Of a stretch of DNA of 5,190 nucleotides, positions 1 to 4,731 are shown piece by piece. This DNA is from DASYYE01 sp035946955. GTDB lineage: Bacteria; Actinomycetota; Actinomycetes; Streptosporangiales; Streptosporangiaceae. The notes below the pieces were generated by a model. The model saw only the letters and a list, made by a program, of their open reading frames with translations. It was not told the DNA's origin and made no database searches. The stretch spans positions 1-5,190 of the forward strand of contig DASYYE010000292.1 in NCBI GenBank assembly GCA_035946955.1, given 5' to 3'. The translations under genes were made by a program, and so were the position numbers. Each line of letters opens with the position of its first letter. Within the stretch, counting starts at the first letter, position 1.

Positions 1-46
1 CGACTGAGCCGGACACCGGATCTTCCTCCGCGCCAGGGGCGTCGAT

Positions 47-52
47 TAGGGT
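47..52 (+). promoter_or_regulatory. Putative -10 box of a leaderless promoter for the BlaI-type gene
   Basis: The hexamer TAGGGT fits the actinobacterial -10 consensus TANNNT. It lies exactly 6 bases before the ATG at 59, which puts the expected transcription start on the A of that ATG. No good Shine-Dalgarno is visible (only GGCGGA, directly against the ATG), which agrees with a leaderless mRNA. I see no convincing -35 hexamer. The rest of positions 1-58 shows no clear gene end or dyad operator. Confidence 0.5.
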
Positions 53-58
53 GGCGGA

Positions 59-424
59 ATGAAGAGGCTGGGCGAGCTCGAACGCGCCGTTATGGATATC
101 CTCTGGGACAGCGCTGAGGCGCTCACAGTGCGCCAGGTCGGCGTACTGCTGTCCAATCGCGACCTTGCTCACACCACCGTCATGACTGTGCTCGACAGGC
201 TGTCGAAAAAGGGTTTCGCCCGGCGCCAGCGCGATGGCAGGGCCTGGCTGTATCAGGCCGCCGCGGACCGCGAAGCCTATGTCACCGCGTTGATGTTGCA
301 CGCCCTCGACCAGACCGGTGACAGGTCGGCGGCACTGGCGAGCTTCGCACGGCGGGTGTCGGACTCAGAGGCCGACGTGCTGCGTCGCGCACTCGAATCG
401 TTGGGAGAAAGCCCCCGGGCCTGA
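59..424 (+). CDS. blaI: BlaI/MecI/CopY-family winged-helix transcriptional repressor
   Basis: A 121-residue DNA-binding repressor of the BlaI (penicillinase repressor) family. The N-terminal 75 or so residues form the winged helix: a LGELERAVMDILW helix, the TVRQVGVLL helix, then the recognition segment HTTVMTVLDRLSKKGFARRQRDGRAWLYQ with the typical wing. The C-terminal 45 residues are helical and presumably dimerise. Length matches the family (about 120-140). Its neighbour 6 bases downstream encodes an M56 membrane protease, the usual partner: in the BlaI/BlaR1 scheme the protease ends repression by causing repressor cleavage. In M. tuberculosis the comparable pair is Rv1846c/Rv1845c. Targets here are unknown; autoregulation is usual in the family. 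The ATG at 59 is chosen because the homologous domain starts there and a -10 box lies 6 bases before it. The symbol denotes the family only; no link to beta-lactam resistance is visible. Confidence 0.93.
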   Translation: MKRLGELERAVMDILWDSAEALTVRQVGVLLSNRDLAHTTVMTVLDRLSKKGFARRQRDGRAWLYQAAADREAYVTALMLHALDQTGDRSAALASFARRVSDSEADVLRRALESLGESPRA

Positions 425-430
425 CCATAC

Positions 431-1372
431 GTGTTCCCCCCTTCACTTGTCCTCGCAGCCGTTGCCGCGGGCATCGTCCCTGGTGCGGCTCTGCTGGCGT
501 CCGCCCGGTGGCCGCACCGCTCTCCTGGGGCGGCGATCGTGCTCTGGCAGGCGCTCGGGCTGAGCTGGGGGCTGGCGGCCGTGGGCGCGCTGGCGGGACT
601 GGGGGCGGTACGGGGCCGCGACGGTGTGGCCGGTGGCGCGCTGGCGAGCGCCGCGCTCGCCGTCCGGGCCGAGGTCGCAGGCCCCGCGGCACCATCCCTG
701 GTCGTGGTGGCCAGGCTGGTGTTCCTCACCGCGGGCACGGCGCTGCTGGCACTGCTGTGCTGGGTGCTGATGGCTGCCTCCGCGGACGTGGTCCTCGCCC
801 GCAGACGTCACCGGACACTGCTCAGCCTGCTCGCCCACGGCGACCCGAAGGTTCCTGGCGCCCTGGTAGTGGACTACCCGGCGGCGGCGGTCTACTGCGT
901 CCCCGGCCTCCGGTCCCAGATCGTCATTAGCGCTGGCACGCTGGACCTGCTCGACCAGGCGGAACTCGCGGCCGTGCTCGCTCATGAGCGGGCACATGTG
1001 CGTGCCCGCCATGACCTGGTCCTGCTGCCATTCGGCGCGCTGGTCCGGGCCTTCCCCCGCTCCCAGCTCGTCCGCCGTGCCCACACCACGGTGGCCCTGC
1101 TGGTCGAGATGCTCGCCGACGACCAGGCGCTGCGGCACCGCCATGCGCGGGAGCTCGCGACCGCGCTGCTGCGGGTCGGGGTGTCCGGGGCAAGGGCAAC
1201 CCCAAGTGGCGCCCTGGCGGCGGTCGCGGCCTCCGACGGTGAGGTCAGTGCCCGGGTCGCCCGCCTGCTGGCTCCCGGCCCACGTCTGCCCATGCCCGCA
1301 CAGGCCCTGGTCTGTGCGGCGTCCGCCCTGATCGTGGCGGTCCCGGTTGCGCTGCTGGTACTGACCTTCTGA
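431..1372 (+). CDS. M56-family (BlaR1-type) integral membrane zinc metallopeptidase
   Basis: A 313-residue membrane protease. Hydrophobic segments lie near residues 5-23, 33-60, 88-118 and 289-312. The zinc-protease motif HERAH is at 185-189 (His185, Glu186, His189), in LAAVLAHERAHVRARHDL. Glu226 in VEMLADDQA fits the third metal ligand of M56/M48 gluzincins, with Asp230 after it. The chain ends soon after the last membrane segment, so the extracellular penicillin-sensor domain of true BlaR1 is absent; the input signal is unknown. By family knowledge it should inactivate the repressor encoded just upstream. GTG at 431 is the first possible start, since the frame meets a stop (TGA) at 422-424, which is also the stop of the repressor gene. 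No Shine-Dalgarno is visible in the 6-base gap, suggesting translation coupled to the repressor. The gene is followed by a hairpin terminator. Confidence 0.9.
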   Translation: MFPPSLVLAAVAAGIVPGAALLASARWPHRSPGAAIVLWQALGLSWGLAAVGALAGLGAVRGRDGVAGGALASAALAVRAEVAGPAAPSLVVVARLVFLTAGTALLALLCWVLMAASADVVLARRRHRTLLSLLAHGDPKVPGALVVDYPAAAVYCVPGLRSQIVISAGTLDLLDQAELAAVLAHERAHVRARHDLVLLPFGALVRAFPRSQLVRRAHTTVALLVEMLADDQALRHRHARELATALLRVGVSGARATPSGALAAVAASDGEVSARVARLLAPGPRLPMPAQALVCAASALIVAVPVALLVLTF

Positions 1373-1379
1373 GCCATGG

Positions 1380-1399
1380 TGCCTGCCGCGTGGCAGGCA
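1380..1399. terminator. Perfect hairpin between convergent genes, probable two-way terminator
   Basis: TGCCTGCC-GCGT-GGCAGGCA forms an 8-bp perfect stem with a 4-base loop, 7 bases after the stop of the M56 gene and 32 bases beyond the stop of the convergent alaX gene. There is no T-tract on either side, which is common for actinobacterial terminators. Its position between two convergent stops supports the call. Confidence 0.65.
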
Positions 1400-1431
1400 T
1401 GTGCCGGCTCCGTCAAGCGTGCGTGTCGCCG

Positions 1432-2163
1432 CTAATCGGCAATGCGGATACGGACGCGACGGAAGCCCTTGCCCTTGTTCTCGACCTTGACTACTTCGAT
1501 CTTGCCGATATGGCTGGTCGAGGCCACGTGGGTGCCGCCGTCCGCCTGCTGGTCCAGGCCCACGATGTCGATGATCCGCACCTCCTTGACGTCCTGGGGG
1601 ACCAGGTTGGTGGCGGTGCGGATGATGTCGGGGATGGCGAACGCCTCCTCGCGGGGCAGCACCCGGACGTCGATGCGGCGGTCCGCGACCACCTCCGCAT
1701 TGCAGGCCGCCTCGACCGCCTCCCGGAAGCCTGGTGGGACTTCAGGCAGGTTGAAGTCCATGCGGGCGGTCAGGGGTTCCATGTTCCCGCCGGTGACCAG
1801 CACACCGAAGTCCCGGAACACCACACCGCAGAGCACGTGCAGGCCCGAGTGTGTGCGCATCAGAGCAGTGCGCCGCTCGTCCTCGACCGCGCCGCGCACG
1901 CTGGTCCCAGCAGGCGGCAGGGGGTCATCCCCGGCCGGGATGAGGTACAGGTCGTCGCCCTTACGGGAACCCACGATCCGGGTTTGGACGCCACCCCACA
2001 ACAGCACACCGTGGTCAGGTGGCTGGCCACCGCCACCGGGGTAGAAGGCCGAGCGATCCAGGACGATGCCGTCCTGGCTGGACATGAGAACCACCGCGTC
2101 CCACTCACGCATAGTCTGGTCGTCTAGTTCGAGGCGGTGTGTCCGCCACTGCGCGTCACTCAC
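1432..2163 (-). CDS. alaX: Alanyl-tRNA editing protein, AlaX type (trans-editing hydrolase)
   Basis: A 243-residue stand-alone homologue of the alanyl-tRNA synthetase editing domain, expected to hydrolyse mischarged Ser-tRNA(Ala) or Gly-tRNA(Ala) in the cytoplasm. The N-terminal part has RSAFYPGGGGQPPDHG (residues 37-52), the AlaRS/ThrRS editing-fold signature. The zinc HxxxH motif is His105-SGL-His109. The C-terminal motif is ADGGTHV, with His212 present but Asp208 where CGGTH normally supplies a zinc Cys. The chain ends in a basic strand (KGFRRVRIRIAD). The GTG at 2163 is preferred over the internal ATG at codon 18 because WRTHRLELDDQTMREWDAVVL aligns with the first strand of AlaX proteins and because a TANNNT box lies 6 bases before the GTG. 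There is no Shine-Dalgarno. It is convergent with the M56 gene. Confidence 0.93.
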   Translation of the reverse strand: MSDAQWRTHRLELDDQTMREWDAVVLMSSQDGIVLDRSAFYPGGGGQPPDHGVLLWGGVQTRIVGSRKGDDLYLIPAGDDPLPPAGTSVRGAVEDERRTALMRTHSGLHVLCGVVFRDFGVLVTGGNMEPLTARMDFNLPEVPPGFREAVEAACNAEVVADRRIDVRVLPREEAFAIPDIIRTATNLVPQDVKEVRIIDIVGLDQQADGGTHVASTSHIGKIEVVKVENKGKGFRRVRIRIAD

Positions 2164-2169
2164 GCGGGC

Positions 2170-2175
2170 AGCGTA
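2170..2175 (-). promoter_or_regulatory. Putative -10 box of a leaderless promoter for alaX
   Basis: On the minus strand TACGCT (TANNNT) is followed by 6 bases (GCCCGC) and then the GTG start at 2163. This spacing places the transcription start on the start codon. The box overlaps a 10-base palindrome, GCGCTAGCGC, at 2176-2185 only at its edge. No -35 was recognised. Confidence 0.45.
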
Positions 2176-2201
2176 GCGCTAGCGCGGCATGTGCAGGGCG
2201 T

Positions 2202-2546
2202 TTACCACGGGCCGTAGGGGCCGGAGCTGCTGCTCCCGCCGCCCTGGAACTGCCGCACCGCAGGGCGGACGTCGGTGAGGTAGACGGCCGCGGCGACGAA
2301 TGCGGCGATCGGGAGGATACTGCTCGCGATGCTGGCCCCGGTGAGGATGCCGCCGAGCCCCACGACGGCCGCCACCACGAGGATGATCAGCCACAGGTTC
2401 TTGGTCTGCTTGCCAGCGGCAGCGAAGGCCCGGGACGGGCGCCGCACCACGTCGAACAGGGCAAACCCCTCGAAGCCGAACGCGACGATCGACAGGATCT
2501 CGAAGAACCAGAAGAGCGGTGTGAGCGCGCCTGCGAGCAAGAACAC
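2202..2546 (-). CDS. DUF2516-family small membrane protein
   Basis: A 114-residue membrane protein (116 if the in-frame GTG at 2552 is used) of the actinobacterial DUF2516 family; function unknown. Counted from the GTG at 2552, the visible parts are a hydrophobic helix at about 11-36 (PLFWFFEILSIVAFGFEGFALF), a conserved-looking cytoplasmic loop DVVRRPSRAFAAAGKQTKNLW (34-54), two hydrophobic segments at about 55-72 and 76-92, then YLTDVRPAVRQF and a flexible Gly/Ser tail ending GPYGPW. The start at 2546 is chosen because TAGCCT lies 6 bases before it; the alternative adds two residues. The family member Rv0476 lies next to hbhA in M. tuberculosis, and this gene lies next to an HbhA-like gene here. 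A strong hairpin separates the two, so it probably has its own promoter. Confidence 0.85.
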   Translation of the reverse strand: MFLLAGALTPLFWFFEILSIVAFGFEGFALFDVVRRPSRAFAAAGKQTKNLWLIILVVAAVVGLGGILTGASIASSILPIAAFVAAAVYLTDVRPAVRQFQGGGSSSSGPYGPW

Positions 2547-2552
2547 GTTCAC

Positions 2553-2558
2553 AGGCTA
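2553..2558 (-). promoter_or_regulatory. Putative -10 box of a leaderless promoter for the DUF2516 gene
   Basis: The minus strand reads TATAGCCT; the TAGCCT part (TANNNT) lies 6 bases before the GTG at 2546. It follows the strong hairpin at 2578-2604, as expected if upstream transcription stops and a new transcript begins here. The start codon was chosen partly from this box, so the two are not independent. Confidence 0.4.
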
Positions 2559-2577
2559 TATCGCACGGACGGGTGTC

Positions 2578-2604
2578 CGCACCGGCAGTCGTGCTGCCGG
2601 TGCG
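2578..2604 (-). terminator. Long perfect hairpin after the HbhA-like gene
   Basis: An 11-bp perfect inverted repeat (CGCACCGGCAG / CTGCCGGTGCG) with a 5-base loop lies 40 bases beyond the HbhA-like stop codon and 32 bases before the DUF2516 start. Four more pairs (GGTG 2572-2575 with CACC 2605-2608) can form across a 2-base bulge. There is no T-tract. An overlapping, mutually exclusive 5-bp hairpin is possible at 2566-2579. Confidence 0.7.
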
Positions 2605-2643
2605 CACCCCTCACCAACTGGTGGTCCCCCTGCTGGCCGTCAC

Positions 2644-3093
2644 TCACTGGCCCGTCTGCTTGGGAGCGGGCTTCGTGGTCTTGGTGGCCTTGGTGGTCTT
2701 GCCATTGAGCGCACCCTTGGTCTGCGTGGCCTTCCCCTGGCCAAGGGCCTCCCGCCCGATGTCCGCCAGCTTGTCGTAACGGTCAGCCGCCACGGTACGG
2801 GCGGTGCTGACATAGCCGGCCCAGCGTCCTGGCAGGGATGTCACCACGGTTGGCAGGGTCGTGACCGTGCCCGTCACAGCGCTGGGCAGGGTTGCGACAG
2901 TGCCATTGAACGAGCTCACGGCCGCAGACCAGGAGGGGACGGCAGCCTCCTGACTCAGCTTGGTCAGCCTGCCGGGGAGCTCGCGCAGAGCGGCAGTGGC
3001 TGCAACACCCGCCCCGGCGGCCGCGGCCACCGGTTTGGTGCCTGCCAGTTTCCGAACCTCAGTGATCACTTCGTTGGTCCCGATCATCTGCAT
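2644..3093 (-). CDS. HbhA-like helical protein with lysine-rich C-terminal tail
   Basis: A 149-residue protein resembling mycobacterial heparin-binding haemagglutinin (HbhA) in layout and context. Residues 1-20 are polar; 21-36 are an Ala-rich stretch (PVAAAAGAGVAATAAL) too short and small-sided to be a firm membrane helix; 37-50 (RELPGRLTKLSQEA) are amphipathic. Two 11-residue repeats lie at 64-85. Residues 104-117, DRYDKLADIGREAL, resemble SRYNELVERGEAAL of HbhA. The tail (121-145) is rich in Lys and Thr (GKTTKATKTTKPAPK), like the Lys/Ala/Pro heparin-binding tail of HbhA but shorter. No signal peptide is evident; HbhA also lacks one. A strong Shine-Dalgarno (GAGGTGA) precedes the ATG at 3093; the ATG at 3087 would also fit. 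It sits between an XRE regulator and a DUF2516 gene, as hbhA does. Heparin binding or adhesion is not shown; an envelope or lipid-associated role is equally possible. Confidence 0.75.
   Translation of the reverse strand: MQMIGTNEVITEVRKLAGTKPVAAAAGAGVAATAALRELPGRLTKLSQEAAVPSWSAAVSSFNGTVATLPSAVTGTVTTLPTVVTSLPGRWAGYVSTARTVAADRYDKLADIGREALGQGKATQTKGALNGKTTKATKTTKPAPKQTGQ
2839..2904 (-). repeat. Two tandem 11-codon repeats inside the HbhA-like gene
   Basis: The gene encodes GTVATLPSAVT followed directly by GTVTTLPTVVT, identical at 8 of 11 residues and at 25 of 33 bases by hand count. A partial third unit (SLPGRW) follows. The regular TLP spacing suggests a repeated amphipathic element broken by proline. 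Confidence 0.75.
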
Positions 3094-3094
3094 G

Positions 3095-3101
3095 TCACCT
3101 C
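3095..3101 (-). promoter_or_regulatory. Strong ribosome binding site of the HbhA-like gene
   Basis: GAGGTGA is fully complementary to the 3' end of actinobacterial 16S rRNA (CACCUCCU region, reading into the following bases). It lies 1 base before the ATG at 3093 and 7 bases before the in-frame ATG at 3087. The closeness to 3093 leaves open which ATG is used. Confidence 0.7.
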
Positions 3102-3113
3102 TTTCTTCTTCCT

Positions 3114-3136
3114 GGGCCTGCCCTCGCGGCAGGCCC
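3114..3136 (-). terminator. Perfect hairpin between the XRE gene and the HbhA-like gene
   Basis: GGGCCTGCC-CTCGC-GGCAGGCCC is a 9-bp perfect stem with a 5-base loop, 16 bases beyond the XRE stop codon and 20 bases before the HbhA-like start. On the minus strand the hairpin is followed by a purine run (AGGAAGAAGAAAGAGG), not by T residues, and then the ribosome binding site. It could be a partial terminator, a processing or stabilising element, or a leader structure controlling translation. Confidence 0.5.
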
Positions 3137-3152
3137 TCTTCGTCACCGGCTC

Positions 3153-3593
3153 CTATTCGCCGGGCGTCTCGTCTGCACCAGCGGCTTCCGCATCCACCGG
3201 GCTTTCCGCCCTGGTGTCGGCCGGTTCCTCAGCGGCGGACGTGGCGCCCTCCGATGCGGCCTCACGGCGGAACGACTCATAGATCTCCAGCAGCACCTGC
3301 TTCTGCCGCTCAGCGAGGTCAGGGTCAGCGAGGATTGCGGCCCGCACGCCCGTGTCGGGCCGCCGGTCCTCCAGGATCCCCGCCTGGACGTAGAGTGCCT
3401 CGGCGGAGATCCGCAGCCCCCTCGCGATCTGCTGCAGGATCTCGGCGCTCGGGCGCCGGAGCCCACGCTCGATCTGGCTGAGGTACGGGTTGGATATACC
3501 CGCCGACGACGCGAGCTGACGTAGCGAGATCTTGGCCTGCTCGCGCTGCTGCCGGATGTACGAGCCGATTGAACCGACTTTCACTGGTGTCAC
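3153..3593 (-). CDS. XRE-family helix-turn-helix transcriptional regulator (Rv0474-like)
   Basis: A 146-residue regulator from the GTG at 3593. The N-terminal domain (IGSYIRQQREQAKISLRQLASSAGISNPYLSQIERGLRRPSAEILQQIARGLRISAEALYVQAGIL) is a complete XRE/Cro-type HTH with the recognition helix in NPYLSQIERGLR. A linker segment (AAILADPDLAERQKQVLLEIYESFRRE) follows; the last 35 or so residues are acidic, Ala/Glu/Asp-rich and probably disordered. The HTH plus ERQKQxLLxIYxSF is very close to what I recall of Rv0474, the gene before hbhA. An earlier GTG at 3632 would add 13 hydrophobic residues and put the palindromic operator inside the coding region, so it is disfavoured. A later GTG at 3584 gives MKVGSIGSY and is equally possible. 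No Shine-Dalgarno precedes any of them. Autoregulation through the half-site array just upstream is an inference. Confidence 0.9.
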   Translation of the reverse strand: MTPVKVGSIGSYIRQQREQAKISLRQLASSAGISNPYLSQIERGLRRPSAEILQQIARGLRISAEALYVQAGILEDRRPDTGVRAAILADPDLAERQKQVLLEIYESFRREAASEGATSAAEEPADTRAESPVDAEAAGADETPGE

Positions 3594-3613
3594 GAGAACA
3601 GTGAACCACGCGA

Positions 3614-3652
3614 TGCTTGCAATTGCAAGCACTAAGCTTGCTGTAGCTAGCA
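3614..3652 (-). promoter_or_regulatory. Probable operator: 18-base palindrome plus degenerate second copy
   Basis: Positions 3614-3631 are a perfect 18-base palindrome, TGCTTGCAATTGCAAGCA. A second, imperfect copy (AGCTTGCTGTAGCTAGCA) occupies 3635-3652 and matches the first at 13 of 18 positions. The six-base half-sites GCTTGC, GCAAGC, GCTTGC and GCTAGC begin at 3615, 3625, 3636 and 3646. The array ends 21 bases before the GTG at 3593 of the XRE gene. On the minus strand TTGCAA at 3628-3623 could serve as a -35 with 17 bases to a poor -10 (TTCACT), so a bound protein would cover the promoter. The XRE protein itself is the simplest candidate ligand. Confidence 0.6.
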
Positions 3653-3671
3653 GTCCTGCATGTGACCCTTG

Positions 3672-4646
3672 TCACCAGGGCAGCGACACGCGGATCTCAC
3701 CTACCACCCGGCCACCACCCAGCACCGGAACCTCAGCAACCTTGTCCAAAGCAGAAGTATCGGCGGGCTGGCCACCCGTCTCACCGACCCGCAGGCACCG
3801 AAGCAGTGCGACGGTCAGTGCGGGCACCGCCCGGGAGGCCCCGTCCTCGACTTTGAAGGCAGCCGCCCGGCCGTCAGGGAGTGCGAAGGCCTGGACCCCC
3901 TCGGCTCCGCCCTTCACCAGCATGCCGGGGACGGCCGACATCAGGGCACACTCGGGACGGTGGGTACCCGACACCCACGCGGGGTTGGCCCGCATGGCGT
4001 CCGCCACCATGCGCCCGGCCGCCCCCGGCTCCGCCATGACCAGGGCACGGTAGGTCCGGGCCAGGCCGGTCAGGGACAGCGCGAACAGCGGGGCACCACA
4101 ACCGTCCACGCCTGCCGCACCCACCTCCTCCCCGGACAGGCGCTCCGCGGTCTGCCGGACCGCCTGCTGCAGCGGATGGCTCGGGTCGAGGTAACTGCTG
4201 GTAGGCCAGCCCGCGGCAACACAGGTCGCGAGCATGCCCGCGTGTTTGCCGGAACAGTTCATATGGACCTGGTCGGGCCCGCCACCTGCCCGCAGCAGGT
4301 CCCGCTGGGCGTCGGGGTCGAGTGGCAGGGAGGGAGGACATCCCAATGCGTCTTCGGTCAGCCCGGCGCTCGCGAGGATCTCGCGCACGCCTTCGACATG
4401 GAAGGACTCGCCGGAGTGGCTCGCCGCCGCAAGGGCCAGCAGCGTCCCGTCCAGACCCAGTCCGCAACCACGCATCGCGGCTGCCTGGAAGGGCTTGTTG
4501 GCGGAGCGCGGGAACATCGGCGCCGCCACCTCGCCCGCGCACAGCACTGGGTCGCCAGCAGCGTCGAGCACCACGGCCGAGACGCGGTGGCGGGACTCGG
4601 TGAAGCCCGAGCGGACTACCTCGGCGAGGACCGGGATCTCAGTGAC
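3672..4646 (-). CDS. L-asparaginase, Rhizobium etli (ReAV) type / asparaginase II family; start codon non-canonical
   Basis: A cytoplasmic enzyme expected to hydrolyse L-asparagine to aspartate and ammonia. Numbering 324 residues from the GTC at 4646, family motifs are present: VRSGFTESRHR near the N-terminus; FPRSANKP with Ser48 and Lys51; ASHSGE at 75-80; NCSGKHAGML with Cys131 and Lys134; DGCGAP with Cys183; and FKVEDG with Lys265. In ReAV the equivalent residues form two Ser-Lys pairs and a Cys/Lys/Cys zinc site, so all catalytic positions look intact. The problem is the start: the frame opens after a stop at 4655-4653 and has no ATG, GTG, TTG or CTG until GTG at 4574, which would delete the conserved VRSGFTESRHR. 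A strong Shine-Dalgarno (GAGGTGA) lies 6 bases before GTC 4646. Either GTC is used, or this position carries a substitution or nearby indel. The upstream isomerase gene is on the same strand, about 110 bases away. Confidence 0.88.
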   Translation of the reverse strand, partial: VTEIPVLAEVVRSGFTESRHRVSAVVLDAAGDPVLCAGEVAAPMFPRSANKPFQAAAMRGCGLGLDGTLLALAAASHSGESFHVEGVREILASAGLTEDALGCPPSLPLDPDAQRDLLRAGGGPDQVHMNCSGKHAGMLATCVAAGWPTSSYLDPSHPLQQAVRQTAERLSGEEVGAAGVDGCGAPLFALSLTGLARTYRALVMAEPGAAGRMVADAMRANPAWVSGTHRPECALMSAVPGMLVKGGAEGVQAFALPDGRAAAFKVEDGASRAVPALTVALLRCLRVGETGGQPADTSALDKVAEVPVLGGGRVVGEIRVSLPW

Positions 4647-4722
4647 GGCCGTTCACCTCTAGCACCACGCGGCCTGCCCGGGGGGCATGCGCCGTCAAGT
4701 CATAGGTCATGACCGGCAGCAT
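4639..4722 (-). other. Possible 27-codon small ORF in the isomerase-asparaginase gap
   Basis: ATG at 4722 (or 4710, 23 codons) opens a short frame ending VVLEVNGRH and TGA at 4641-4639. It is in the same frame as the isomerase gene, continuing after that gene's stop, and overlaps the proposed asparaginase start by a few bases. Most third positions are G or C, but no good ribosome binding site is visible. The peptide VVLEVN recurs in the isomerase near its C-terminus. It may be a short leader peptide, a remnant, or chance. Confidence 0.2.
4653..4659 (-). promoter_or_regulatory. Strong ribosome binding site of the asparaginase gene
   Basis: GAGGTGA, the same sequence as before the HbhA-like gene, is followed by 6 bases (ACGGCC) and then GTC ACT GAG ATC in the asparaginase frame. 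It is the main evidence that translation begins at 4646, not at the GTG at 4574. The GTG inside the site (4656-4654) is in the wrong frame and meets TGA after five codons. Confidence 0.6.
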
Positions 4723-4731
4723 GCCTGCTGG
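4713..4731 (-). terminator. Weak hairpin after the isomerase gene
   Basis: CCGGCAG-CATGC-CTGCTGG can form a 7-bp stem with one wobble pair and a 5-base loop, starting 24 bases past the isomerase stop. An overlapping 10-base palindrome, GGTCATGACC, lies at 4705-4714. Without a T-tract or a longer stem, termination here is uncertain and the isomerase and asparaginase may be cotranscribed. Confidence 0.25.

Noticed and set aside
59..1372. Beta-lactam resistance locus
   Set aside because: The protease has no penicillin-binding sensor domain and no beta-lactamase or PBP gene is present, so only a generic BlaI/M56 pair can be claimed.
1390..2127. Open plus-strand frame of 245 codons opposite alaX
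   Set aside because: It mirrors the alaX frame on the other strand and has low-complexity His/Asp/Val-rich sequence with no recognisable domain, a usual by-product of high-GC codon bias.
2644..2721. Near-tandem TTGGTGGTC-like repeats at the end of the HbhA-like gene as a DNA repeat element
   Set aside because: They encode the Lys/Thr-rich tail (KTTKATKTTK) and are explained by repeated Thr and Lys codons.
2329..3282. Open plus-strand frame of 317 codons spanning DUF2516, HbhA-like and XRE genes
   Set aside because: It runs antisense across three well-supported genes and the spacers between them and has low-complexity composition.
3594..3632. N-terminal extension of the XRE protein from the GTG at 3632
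   Set aside because: It would add a hydrophobic LAIASIAWFTVL stretch not expected before an HTH domain and place the perfect palindrome inside the coding sequence.
3662..3675. GTGAC-CCTT-GTCAC hairpin at the asparaginase stop codon as a terminator
   Set aside because: A 5-bp stem with no T-tract overlapping the stop codon is too weak to call.
3669..4712. Open plus-strand frame of 347 codons opposite the asparaginase gene
   Set aside because: The minus-strand frame contains all asparaginase motifs; the plus frame is rich in Gly, Arg and His, has no domain I recognise and no ribosome binding site.
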